DNA of 64,000 bases from Candidatus Microgenomates bacterium (GTDB lineage Bacteria; Patescibacteriota; Microgenomatia; UBA1406; HO2-37-13b): contig JANWIV010000004.1 in the NCBI GenBank assembly GCA_025449735.1, forward strand, positions 30,585 to 94,584. The letters are read 5' to 3'. The notes below the pieces were generated by a model. That model saw only the letters and a program-made list of their open reading frames with translations, did not search any database and had not been told where the DNA came from. Shown here piece by piece: positions 16,396 through 24,143 of the stretch. A program made the translations under genes and the position numbers. The first letter of the stretch is position 1, and every line of letters begins with the position of its first letter.

Positions 16396-16503
16396 CCTGC
16401 CCGCCGCTTGTGGACCTAGCCAGAATCGAACTGGCGACTGTGCAATGCGAATGCACCGGTATACCACTTACCTATAGGCCCAGAGATAGCTTTGGCAGGC
16501 GGG
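16396..16503 (-). mobile_element. Insert in the split tRNA-Ala carrying a whole tRNA
   Basis: On the minus strand the insert begins CCCGCCTGCCAAAGCTA (16487-16503) and ends GCGGCGGGCAGG (16396-16407), enclosing the 71-nt tRNA-Ala at 16411-16481. CCCGCC and GGCGGG are inverted. The hairpin element in the tRNA-Leu fragment at 58307-58346 starts with the same CCCGCCTGCCAAAGCTTA and ends GCGGGCAGG, so this looks like the same element family with a tRNA in place of its centre. Mobility is inferred from that recurrence. Confidence 0.5.
16411..16481 (-). tRNA. tRNA-Ala (CGC anticodon), intact inner copy
   Basis: A complete 71-nt cloverleaf: acceptor GGGCCTA/TAGGTCC with G3-U70, the alanine identity pair; D-arm GGTA-AGTGGTA-TACC; anticodon arm GTGCA-TTCGCAT-TGCAC (anticodon CGC, reads GCG); T-arm GCCAG-TTCGATT-CTGGC; discriminator A; no encoded CCA. 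It lies wholly inside the anticodon-loop insertion of another tRNA-Ala-like gene. A TATAAT box (minus strand, near 16643-16648) upstream of the whole locus is the likely promoter. Confidence 0.88.
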
Positions 16504-16576
16504 TGCGAATGCAGTGCTCTACCACTGAGCTACGTGCCCTTGCCTATACTAAAGCAGGCGGGTATGTGAAGTCGTT

Positions 16577-16635
16577 TGCCCGAACAAATTTTGTTTTGCA
16601 AAATTTGCGCGGGTGAACCACTAGACCATAGGCCC
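16577..16635 (-). tRNA. tRNA 5' fragment with hairpin insert in the D-loop
   Basis: GGGCCTATGGTCTAGTGGTT (complement of 16616-16635) is the first ~20 nt of a tRNA. At the D-loop it is replaced by a hairpin whose arms CAAATTTT and AAAATTTG are flanked by CCCG and CGGG, related to the 48-bp palindromes at 20708 and 56625. After the hairpin the sequence does not continue as a recognisable tRNA. It is the outermost 5' piece of the locus. Confidence 0.55.
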
Positions 16636-16704
16636 ATACGCTAATTATAACACGGGTCCAAACGCTACAAACTAAGATCACAAGTAGTTCAAAGTATTTA
16701 AATA

Positions 16705-17457
16705 TTATGAGGTTTTTTTAAATAACGTCATGTTGGTGGGCATTTTGGCATTTTGATAACAAAATTGCGCCATGTCACTGCTTGTTTCATCCCATTGGGT
16801 GACGAGGTCAAATCCAAATTTATTAAATAGGTCTAATTGATCATTTGTTGATAGAAAATTGTGTCGACCGAATTCATAGTCCTTCTTGCTATCAAATAAA
16901 TTAACAATGACTTCTTCATTTATTGCATTGTTAATAATCCGAAAGCCATAAGGTTCGGAGTCGTGAAAGTATATAGCGTATACATCACCTTGTCGATCGA
17001 CTCTTGAATAGTCTGGGTGATGAGAAATGCGATCAAAATCAAACAACGTCGCCAATAGGTAACCGCCTGGTTTTATCGCGGAATTGCAGCTAAAAATCAA
17101 TTCCTCAAAATTTTTTGGGTCAACTCCTGAATTTAGAGAAAATCCTGTTGAAAACATCGTCATAAGATCAACGCTGTTAGCAAAAGGAAGATCAAAAAAA
17201 TCAGCCTCGATGAAGCTTGATTGGGTCGAACTTCCCTGATGGATAGCCGATTCCAACATCGCAGGATCGATGTCAAGTCCGAATGTATTGGTGTAGCCTA
17301 AACTTCTAAAATAAGCCACCTGTTTGCCTTCACCAGCACCACAATCTAGAATGAAGCTATGTAGCGGTAAATTAGTTCTTCTCAATAACAAATTTATTTG
17401 CTGCTTAGTCGCTTCTTCGTATTGTTTGAGCCATTGATCATTTTCTGATTCAGTCAT
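16705..17457 (-). CDS. Class I SAM-dependent methyltransferase
   Basis: Predicted small-molecule or macromolecule methyltransferase. Of 250 residues, motif I is FILDCGAGEGKQVAYF (~residue 36), motif II ends in GLDIDPAMLESA, IEADFFDLPF corresponds to motif III, and KPGGYLLATLFDFDR to motif V. The rest is a Rossmann-like C-terminal half rich in aromatic residues. A TATAAT box lies 8 nt upstream of the ATG. Target not identifiable; the neighbouring divergent gene is a SAM-hydrolase-fold protein, so both may touch the SAM pool. Confidence 0.8.
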   Translation of the reverse strand: MTESENDQWLKQYEEATKQQINLLLRRTNLPLHSFILDCGAGEGKQVAYFRSLGYTNTFGLDIDPAMLESAIHQGSSTQSSFIEADFFDLPFANSVDLMTMFSTGFSLNSGVDPKNFEELIFSCNSAIKPGGYLLATLFDFDRISHHPDYSRVDRQGDVYAIYFHDSEPYGFRIINNAINEEVIVNLFDSKKDYEFGRHNFLSTNDQLDLFNKFGFDLVTQWDETSSDMAQFCYQNAKMPTNMTLFKKTS

Positions 17458-17540
17458 TAATTAGAATTATACTACAGTAGCAATCAATACTGTACTTCGA
17501 TGAAACTAATTATTCTTATAGATACCGCAGGTGTCATACT

Positions 17541-17563
17541 CAAACCACCCCGGGGGTGGTTTG
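17541..17563. terminator. Perfect GC-rich palindrome, possible terminator
   Basis: CAAACCACCCC-G-GGGGTGGTTTG is a perfect 11-bp inverted repeat with a one-base centre, followed some 18 nt later by a T-run. It sits in the divergent spacer between the methyltransferase and the SAM-hydrolase-like gene, so there is no upstream gene for it to terminate. It may instead be a repeat element or a protein-binding site. Confidence 0.4.
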
Positions 17564-17641
17564 GCTTTGAACCTACGGTTTTTTATATTTGTTTTTATAT
17601 TTGATAATTGCTTAATTGTTTTATATGATTATTGCTTCGAT

Positions 17642-18466
17642 ATGAAAAAACTAATTGTCATTGCTGATTATTGTTCCGACACCTTGGTGACGCAGGAGTT
17701 GCGAAGCGCTATTGAGGGCTATTTAAAAGACCCTAGTGGTGTCAATTTGTCATTTGTTGCCTCGTTTCCATCAACTATTCATACCGCCTATCTATTGAAT
17801 CAGGTGATAACGACTGAGGAGAGATATGGTCGACCTCACGAGACAGTCATTTTTGTCAACACCGATCCTCGGCTCGAAAGGCATGAAAAAGCCGATCATG
17901 CTGAAGGATCTCGTGGCTTGATAATTAAATTGAAAAGTGGGCTTATTGTCACCGGTCCTAATGCGGGATATTGTTTCTCGTTAATTATCGACAAAATTGA
18001 GCGGATTTACACCTATTCTGGACTGGAGAAAGGCAGCCAATTTCGTTCGCGAGATAATTATCCACCTTTGCTTGCTAATTTGATGGATTATTTGGAGGAG
18101 GACCTTGATTTACAAGAAGCTTCAGAAAGTCTTATTCCAAACTATAGTAAGCATCATGTTGGGCACATTGATAACTATGGCAACTTAAAAACCACCATTG
18201 CTCAATCTCAACTCAAGGGTAAATTTGAATATGGTGATAATATTGAGATAACCATTTCTGGGGCGAGGCAGAATGCAAAATATGTCGACAATCTATTCGG
18301 TGGCTCTGTTGGTGAGCTCGTAATATATCCTGGTTCCTCAGGAAACCCTGAGGATCGTTTTCTTGAGATTTCTGCCTGGAGTCACTTTGGTAATGATGAG
18401 CTGGAGTCAAAGACTGGTCGCGATTTTTTCCCAAATATAGCGCCTGGTCAAGAAATTACTATTTGA
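17642..18466 (+). CDS. SAM hydrolase / DUF62-fold protein
   Basis: Resembles the S-adenosyl-L-methionine hydroxide adenosyltransferase (DUF62) family, which hydrolyses SAM to adenosine and methionine. I start at the ATG at 17642 (MKKLIVIADYCSDT); TTGATA and TATGAT boxes with 17-nt spacing lie upstream, and the track start at 17531 would precede the transcript. Family-like motifs: FVNTDPRLERH (~residue 75), IVTGPNAGYCFSLI, GHIDNYGNLKTT and late FGNDELE. The first catalytic segment is less canonical (YCSDT rather than DFGxxD), so activity is uncertain. Confidence 0.65.
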   Translation: MKKLIVIADYCSDTLVTQELRSAIEGYLKDPSGVNLSFVASFPSTIHTAYLLNQVITTEERYGRPHETVIFVNTDPRLERHEKADHAEGSRGLIIKLKSGLIVTGPNAGYCFSLIIDKIERIYTYSGLEKGSQFRSRDNYPPLLANLMDYLEEDLDLQEASESLIPNYSKHHVGHIDNYGNLKTTIAQSQLKGKFEYGDNIEITISGARQNAKYVDNLFGGSVGELVIYPGSSGNPEDRFLEISAWSHFGNDELESKTGRDFFPNIAPGQEITI

Positions 18467-18674
18467 GGTTGAAATCTTTCAAACACTTCCCAGATTCAAA
18501 TGCGCGGCGATAACGATCGTAAATGCTTTGGTTGATAGCTTTGAAAGTATCTAACTTTGCATGCAAATCACTTGCTGCAATAGTTTGTATTGAATTTTCG
18601 AATAAACAATAATCATTATCTTCACGGCTTCTTCGAAGTTGACAGCTTTCAATTTTGCACTCTGGATTAGACAT
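18459..18674 (-). CDS. Small hypothetical protein
   Basis: 71 residues, with four cysteines, three of them in the N-terminal 23 residues (PECKIESCQL, DYCLF), and a helical C-terminal half (INQSIYDRYRRAFESGKC). It lies just downstream of the 16S gene on the same strand and overlaps the convergent SAM-hydrolase-like gene by 8 bp. An AT-rich TTAAATT lies just upstream of the ATG. Coding status is only moderately supported. Confidence 0.4.
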   Translation of the reverse strand: MSNPECKIESCQLRRSREDNDYCLFENSIQTIAASDLHAKLDTFKAINQSIYDRYRRAFESGKCLKDFNLK

Positions 18675-18920
18675 AATAATTTAATAAGCTCAGAGTTCTT
18701 TTCCCGTGGGCGTTTTGACAATATGGATGTGGTGGCCATCAACGAAAAGCGCTGATTAAGACCCTTTTTTAAGAGAAATTTGTTTTTATTTATACTCAAG
18801 GTTTCTCTTGAGTCTCTATTAATTATTAATTTTTGCTATGCATCTTGTAAGCCCTCCAATTCTTCCCATTTGCCTTAGCATATTATTGCTGCGGCTCATG
18901 GAGCGAATTTTGGTGGGCTA

Positions 18921-18945
18921 TTTTTTTGCTTCGCAAAAAAAATAG
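18921..18945 (-). terminator. Hairpin at the 3' end of 16S rRNA
   Basis: TATTTTTTTGC-TTC-GCAAAAAAAATA forms a near-perfect hairpin immediately after the mature 16S 3' end. It can serve as the lower processing stem or as a terminator. No matching complement at the 16S 5' side was searched for exhaustively. The following ~120 bases down to 18800 hold nothing I recognise. Confidence 0.4.
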
Positions 18946-20601
18946 AAAGGAGGTGATTCACCGACTCCTTCCAGAACCGGTACCTTGTTACGACTTAGCC
19001 CCCATCGCCGACCTTACCCTCTCCTGATATAATCGGGATTCGGGTACTGACGACTTTGTTGGCTTGACGGGCAGTGTGTGCAAGAGACAAGAACGTATTC
19101 ACCGCGGTATAGCTGACCCGCGATTACTACTAATTCCGCGTTCATGAGGGCGAGTTTCAGCCCTCAATCCCCACTGAGAACTGGTTTTTGAGATTGGCTT
19201 GACGTTACCGTTTTGCAACCCTTTGTCCAGCTCATTGTAGCATGTGTGTAGCCCAAGGTATAAGCGCCATGCTGACTTGACGTCTGCTCCTCCTTCCTCC
19301 CCGACGTATGTCAGGGCAGTCCCTCGAGACACTTGTAACTCAAGGTAGAGGTTGCGTTCGTTGTCCCACTTAAGGGCACTCCTCACGGAACGAACTGACG
19401 ACAGCCATGCAGCAGCTGTCTTATTGTCAATAAATAAATACTGAAAATTATATTTCTATAACGGTCAAAAAGATGTCAAACCTTGGTGAGGTTTTTCGTT
19501 TTGTATCGAATTAAACCACATGCTCCACTAGTTGTGTGTCTCCCCGCCAATTCCTTTGAGTTTCAACCTTGCGATCGTAATCCCCAGGCGGCTCGCTTAA
19601 CGCGTTTGCTTCGCCACACCTCCACCAAAAAGGAGAAGATGCAACCAGCGAGCATTGTTTACAGCTAGGACTACCCGGGTCTCTAATCCGGTTCGCTCCC
19701 CTAGCTTTCGTTTCTCAGCGTCAGTTATCTTCCAGAAATCTGCCTTCGCCATTGGTGTTCTTGATGGTATCAACGCATTTCACTACTCCTCCATCAATTC
19801 CGATTTCCCTAAAGAAAACTCAATTCCGCCAGTTTCCTGCCCCTTCTCTCGCGTGAGGCGAGATCTTTAAAGCAAGACTTGGCGGAACGCCTACAAACTC
19901 TTTACGCCTAGTCACACCGGATAACGCTTGTGGCCCTCGTATTACCGACGCTTCTGGCACGAAGTTAGCGGCCACTTTCTTGAGAGGTACCGTCAATCCG
20001 ACAATTGCCGGACTTCTTCCCTCTCCACAGTAGTTTACACTAAATAATAGCGTCTTCCTACACGCGGTGTCGCGTGGTCAGGCTTTCGCCCATTGCCAAC
20101 GATTCCTGATTGCTGCCGCCCGTAGGCGTGGAGCCCGTGTCTCAGTGCTCCTCTGGCTGACCACCCTTATTAAAGTCAGCTAACCGTCATAGGCTTGGTA
20201 GGCTTTTACCCTACCAACTACCTGATGGTACGCAGGCCCCTCCCAAAACGAGCAGTTAAGCCCTTTACCCTTGCGGGACTATGGAGTATTACCCCCGATT
20301 TCTCGGAGCTATCCTCTATTTTGGGGTAGGTTCCTACGCGTTACTCAGCCGTCTGCCGCTACACTCGTGCAAAGCACGAGAACCTCCAAGAGACAAGATA
20401 CAACTCACAAGTAACAAACAAATTTCAACTAACAACTTACAAATAATTAGTTTGTAGATTGAATATTGGTTATTGTTTGTATCTTGGTTATTGTTCTTGT
20501 TACTTGAATGTCCTTGTGCTTCGCAAAAGCGACGCTCGACTTGCATATCTTAAGCACACCGCTAGCGTTCATCCTGAGCCAGGATCAAACTCTTAAAAAA
20601 A
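18946..20601 (-). rRNA. rrs: 16S ribosomal RNA
   Basis: The 5' end is recognised by AGAGTTTGATCCTGGCTCAG (complement near 20593), the 3' end by ATCACCTCCTTT with an intact anti-Shine-Dalgarno. The gene spans about 1,655 nt, longer than usual because a ~113-bp repeat lies in V1 (20394-20506). Conserved regions are divergent: the 530 loop reads GTGCCAGAAGCGTCGGTAA, and the 338 region ACGCCTACGGGCGGCAGC, both with compensatory changes. No 23S, 5S or spacer tRNA follows for more than 1 kb downstream, so the gene appears unlinked. ORFs in the track across this span are spurious. Confidence 0.97.
20394..20506. repeat. ~113-bp dispersed repeat inside 16S V1
   Basis: Begins CAAGATACAACTCACAAGTA and ends TTGTTACTTG. 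The first ~84 nt are almost identical to 52941-53024 in the rpmI-rplT spacer. Two 10-bp inverted repeats are interleaved (CAAGATACAA with TTGTATCTTG, CAAGTAACAA with TTGTTACTTG), a pseudoknot-type order. It is in helix 6 (V1) of the 16S gene. Confidence 0.8.
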
Positions 20602-20707
20602 TTGAAGTATTAGAATACTTCGCAGGGAATTCCAACATTTCGGTTTTAAGGCCGAAAGTCAGAATATGCATTCATCTTCTGATTTTTAGTCCAGAATAAA
20701 AATGCTA

Positions 20708-20755
20708 TTAACCCGTTCAAATTTCGAGCCTAAGCCTGAAATTTGTTCGGGTAAA
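20708..20755. repeat. 48-bp palindromic element in the 16S leader
   Basis: Arms TTAACCCGTTCAAATTTC and GAAATTTGTTCGGGTAAA (18 nt each) enclose a 12-nt loop. The same 18+12+18 design with identical arms recurs inside the tRNA-Val fragment at 56625-56672. Here it lies between boxA and the 16S 5' end, so it is transcribed in the rRNA leader. Confidence 0.8.
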
Positions 20756-20770
20756 CCACCACATCCTTAT

Positions 20771-20902
20771 TGTCAAAGAGCGTGTGAACAAAAAATTATC
20801 AAAAATGTGTATTAGGGAGGCAGGATAATGAAGAGGTTACACAACTTGCAGAGCTCTTCAAGCTGACACCCGACGATGCATCATATTTGTTACGGTATTA
20901 TA
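20771..20902 (-). promoter_or_regulatory. 16S rRNA promoter region and boxA antiterminator
   Basis: CGCTCTTTGACA (complement of 20771-20782) matches the rRNA boxA antitermination consensus. Upstream on the minus strand a TATAAT (20897-20902) is a candidate -10 box about 300 nt before the 16S. The 318-nt gene-free stretch between 16S and mreB holds these and the 48-bp palindrome; nothing else was recognised. Confidence 0.55.
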
Positions 20903-20921
20903 AAGGGAGTTGACACTAAAA

Positions 20922-21950
20922 TCAAGAAGCGGATTTTATCTCAATACGAGTTAGATCCTCCGTGCTACTCATAAGTTTAGCTAGACCCCTGATAGTCGCA
21001 TCTTGAGGCACATTGGCTTTAATGATCGGCAGTTTCGTCTCACGAGTAATATAGGCGTCAAGACCAGGAATATTGGCCAAGTCCCCAGTCAGCACTGCGC
21101 CGCGTCTCACTAAGCCATCAACAATCTCTGGCGGAATGGTTTCGAGAAGCTCCTTAACACCATCTATAATTTGATTAATGACGCTAACCAAGGCTTCTTG
21201 AACATCGCTTGATGTCACCCTAGCTGATTTGGGTAAGCCAGTTTCAAGAGATTTTCCCCTGACGGTGAGTACCTTCTTTTCACCATCAAAGCTCAAGAGC
21301 TCTTCTTTGATGTGTTCGGCAGTGACGTCGCCGATAATAATTCCATATTTAAGATGAAGATAATTCTTAAGGATTCTATCCATATGCAGTCCACCTAGAT
21401 TAAGACTTTTTGAGCCGACTATGCCCCCCATAATAATTACTGCCATTTCAACCATACCGGCACCAAAATCAAGGACAAAAGTGGGATCCTTTGAAAATAT
21501 TGGTTGATCGGCGCCATAGGCGGCGGCCAAGGGTTTTTCAAACAGTCGGACGTTTGCAAATAAAGCCCGCTCTAATACCTCCTGGGTAGCCCGTGATTCA
21601 ACCTCGGTTGACGAGACAGGCACTGCAGTATAAGCCTCAAAAATAGGGCGAAGGAAGATGATGTTTTGATAATAAGGCAAGACACTTTTCTGAACCAACT
21701 TATTCATCAGGTAGACGCCAGCATCAAAATCAGAAATTATCCCCTGTTCAATCGGGCGAATCACATCTATAAAATTGGGCGACTTACCAAAAATTTCCTT
21801 AGCTTCCTTGCCATGGAATAAATATTCTTTGCTTCTGGTACTGTACCCCACATAGGCGGGTTCTCGGAGCACTATCCCCTTCTTATTTATAGCGATTCTA
21901 GCCATACTGGTGCCAAAATCGATCGCGACTTTTTCTTTTCGCATTAGCAT
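20922..21950 (-). CDS. mreB: Rod-shape-determining actin homologue MreB
   Basis: Cytoskeletal ATPase that organises lateral cell-wall synthesis beneath the membrane. Motifs: KVAIDFGTSMARI (phosphate 1), IRPIEQGIISDFDAG, AVPVSSTEVESRATQE, LFEKPLAAAYGAD, VLDFGAGMVEMAVI (phosphate 2), LNLGGLHMD and RGAVLTGDLANIPGL (adenosine site). I choose the ATG at 21950 (MLMRKEK), close to where MreB proteins normally begin; the track's 21998 start adds 16 residues and is possible. It is divergent from the glycan ligase gene. PBP1a at 47 kb is a likely functional partner. Confidence 0.92.
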   Translation of the reverse strand: MLMRKEKVAIDFGTSMARIAINKKGIVLREPAYVGYSTRSKEYLFHGKEAKEIFGKSPNFIDVIRPIEQGIISDFDAGVYLMNKLVQKSVLPYYQNIIFLRPIFEAYTAVPVSSTEVESRATQEVLERALFANVRLFEKPLAAAYGADQPIFSKDPTFVLDFGAGMVEMAVIIMGGIVGSKSLNLGGLHMDRILKNYLHLKYGIIIGDVTAEHIKEELLSFDGEKKVLTVRGKSLETGLPKSARVTSSDVQEALVSVINQIIDGVKELLETIPPEIVDGLVRRGAVLTGDLANIPGLDAYITRETKLPIIKANVPQDATIRGLAKLMSSTEDLTRIEIKSAS

Positions 21951-22004
21951 GCCCGCGAAGCTATAAATTTTTGGTACAATTTCTTTTAGATTACGCATAA
22001 ATCA

Positions 22005-24137
22005 ATGATTTTGAAACAATTGAAATCTCACATAATAACCGGTCGTCTCATCGAGCAACTTTATTTGCTAATCTTTTTACTGACTCCTTTGCTAATGTTC
22101 CATAAAACAAGCGAGCTTTTTGAGTTTAATAAAATGCTTTTTATTTATACGATCTCTCTTTTAATACTTGTTGCCTGGATTCTTCGAGCCAGCTATACAG
22201 GCTCCATTATAGTACAAAGGACAGTTTTTAATCGGGCCTTTTTTCTATTACTGTTGTGGACTTTGGTATCCACTTTTACCTCAATTGATCCTCACACTTC
22301 CCTTTATGGTTATTACGGTCGATTTAATGGTGGCTTATTATCGGGCTTCGCCTATTCAATTCTTTTTTTTGGCTTTGTCTCAAATTTAACAAAGGATCAG
22401 GCAGTAAGAACCTCCTTAAAAATATTCCATGTGACATTTATAACGAGCGTAATTGTAATAATTTGGGGCCTTTTTGGTTTTATCGGTTACGACCTCTCCT
22501 GCCTAATATTTACCGGAAGCTTAAATAATAATTGTTGGACTGCTGAGTTTCTTCCTTCGGTCAGAATGTTTTCGACGCTTGGGCAACCCAATTGGTTAGC
22601 GGCATACCTTTCTGTCTCGATGTTGATCGTTACTGGCTTATTCATGACCAGTCGAGTAAAAAAAGAAACATGGCATTTTTGGAGTCACCGGGTCTATGGC
22701 CTATTAAGTCTATTTCTTTTCTCGGGAGTATTATTGACTCGATCCCGCTCAGGATTACTAGCGACTGGCGTCGCTCTTGCCATTGGCATGTTGACTGCTT
22801 GGCGATATCGTAGGCAAACTTTAAAAGAAGATAGCACGAAAATTTTCTTTATGGTGTTATTTCTCTTAGTGATTTTTTTAAGAACTGGTAGTAATCAGAT
22901 TGATCGTTTGCTTTCACCTCCTAGACCGCATAAGGCTATTCCTCAACAAAACCTATCAATTGAGGCGCCTACTGAATCATTTCAAATTCGTAAAATTGTC
23001 TGGAAAGGGGCACTTGATATTGGTAAAAAACATCCCATCTTTGGAACTGGTCCAGAAACATTTGGTTATGCTTACTTTACTAGTCGACCAATAGAACATA
23101 ATAATACCAGCGAATGGGATTTTCTTTATAACAAGGCGCATAATGAATATCTAAACACTCTTGCCACAATGGGGATAACAGGACTACTGATCTACATTTT
23201 TTTCATTGTTAATATTCTTATTTGGGCAGTACGAATAATTGGTCACAAGCATGGCGATGACCGAATTTTTTTCACATTTTTAATAAGTGCTTGGTGCAGT
23301 ATCTTGATTTCCAACTTTTTCGGTTTTTCAACCTCAGTTACCTCCTTATATTTTTATTTACTACCCGCTTTTATGATCGCGTTTACTGGCAAACAAAAGT
23401 TTACGGAAAAAAGTATTAAGAATCTTAAGCTATGGCGACTTCTTGGAATATTTATTTTGATATTCGGTGCTATTTTCTTATTAAAATATTTTCTGGCTGA
23501 TCTGGCATATGCTCGTGCTGATAGCTTAATAAAGTCAAATAAGATAAATGAAGCTCGAATTGAGCTAGAGAATGCCTTAAAATTAAAACAGGAGCATATT
23601 TATGAAGATAGACTTTCTCAGGTCATTGCACAGGAGGCTTTTACGTTGTCTCTGTCAGGCGACAAAAATTATCAAGATCTAATATCAGATTTAATTACTC
23701 AATCAGAACTACATAATGAGAAAAGTATCAGTAGTAGCAAAAAGAATGTGCTTTATTTGAAAACGAAAGCGCGAAATAATTATATTTTCTATCAAATTGA
23801 TAAAGACTCATCACACCTTATTTTAGCTATTTCGACTTTGGATGAAGCAAAAAAATTATCTCCCACCGATCCCAAAATTCCTTATACGATGGCTCTTTTT
23901 TACTCGACTTTATATGAAGCTCCAGGGGTCGACAAAGCTAAATATGCTGAAGCGTCGCTAAGGTCAATCGATGCCGCGATTAAACTAAAGCCAAATTATA
24001 AAGAGGCTTATGTGCTGAAGAGCAATTTATACGCTAAATTTAAGCAAAAAGATAAAGCCCGCCAAGTTTTGATGGATTATCTTGAGATAGTAGATCCAAA
24101 TGATACTGAGATTAAAGAAGCGGCAAATGAATTATAA
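22005..24137 (+). CDS. O-antigen-ligase-like membrane protein with C-terminal TPR-like repeats
   Basis: Predicted polytopic glycan ligase or polymerase (Wzy_C/WaaL/PilO-type), acting at the outer face of the cytoplasmic membrane. About ten hydrophobic segments span residues 15-490. The family loop motifs include LLTRSRSGLL and GTGPETFGYAYF, followed by NKAHNEYLNTLATMGI, with the conserved AHNxYL histidine. After the last helix (~490) come alpha-helical repeats (INEARIELENALKLKQ, KAKYAEASLRSIDAAI) resembling TPRs. First of four plus-strand glycan genes. The substrate may be a glycan for pilins or a surface polymer. Confidence 0.8.
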   Translation: MILKQLKSHIITGRLIEQLYLLIFLLTPLLMFHKTSELFEFNKMLFIYTISLLILVAWILRASYTGSIIVQRTVFNRAFFLLLLWTLVSTFTSIDPHTSLYGYYGRFNGGLLSGFAYSILFFGFVSNLTKDQAVRTSLKIFHVTFITSVIVIIWGLFGFIGYDLSCLIFTGSLNNNCWTAEFLPSVRMFSTLGQPNWLAAYLSVSMLIVTGLFMTSRVKKETWHFWSHRVYGLLSLFLFSGVLLTRSRSGLLATGVALAIGMLTAWRYRRQTLKEDSTKIFFMVLFLLVIFLRTGSNQIDRLLSPPRPHKAIPQQNLSIEAPTESFQIRKIVWKGALDIGKKHPIFGTGPETFGYAYFTSRPIEHNNTSEWDFLYNKAHNEYLNTLATMGITGLLIYIFFIVNILIWAVRIIGHKHGDDRIFFTFLISAWCSILISNFFGFSTSVTSLYFYLLPAFMIAFTGKQKFTEKSIKNLKLWRLLGIFILIFGAIFLLKYFLADLAYARADSLIKSNKINEARIELENALKLKQEHIYEDRLSQVIAQEAFTLSLSGDKNYQDLISDLITQSELHNEKSISSSKKNVLYLKTKARNNYIFYQIDKDSSHLILAISTLDEAKKLSPTDPKIPYTMALFYSTLYEAPGVDKAKYAEASLRSIDAAIKLKPNYKEAYVLKSNLYAKFKQKDKARQVLMDYLEIVDPNDTEIKEAANEL

Positions 24138-24143
24138 TAAACT

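Larger units (their letters stand above)
16360..16539 (-). tRNA. Split tRNA-Ala (CGC) interrupted in the anticodon loop
   Basis: The 5' half is 16504-16539 and the 3' half 16360-16395. Joined they give exactly 72 nt: acceptor GGGCACG/CGAGTCC (one A-A mismatch and the alanine identity pair G3-U70), D-arm GCTC-AGTGGTA-GAGC, anticodon arm CTGCA-TTCGCA|T-TGCAG, T-arm AGGGG-TTCGACT-CCCCT, discriminator A. The break falls between nucleotides 37 and 38. The 108-nt interruption contains a complete second tRNA-Ala. Whether the halves are ever joined is unknown; a decayed tRNA is the alternative. Confidence 0.6.

Noticed and set aside
16279-16616. ORFs of 62 and 89 residues over the tRNA-Ala locus
   Set aside because: The readable peptide (DSRGVEPLTP, LARIELATV) is a known tRNA-antisense artefact; the locus is explained by tRNA pieces and hairpins.
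13390-16635. Group I or group II introns as the explanation for the interrupted tRNAs
   Set aside because: The inserts are 30-108 nt, too short for the catalytic core of either intron class; no core motifs are visible.
18551-18799. 82-residue minus-strand ORF downstream of 16S
   Set aside because: Overlaps the better-supported 71-residue ORF in another frame and shows low-complexity basic composition.
19099-20699. ORFs within the 16S rRNA gene
   Set aside because: They lie inside the rRNA and have no domain or promoter support; the 20334 ORF (LLVEICLLLVSCIL) is the translated V1 repeat.
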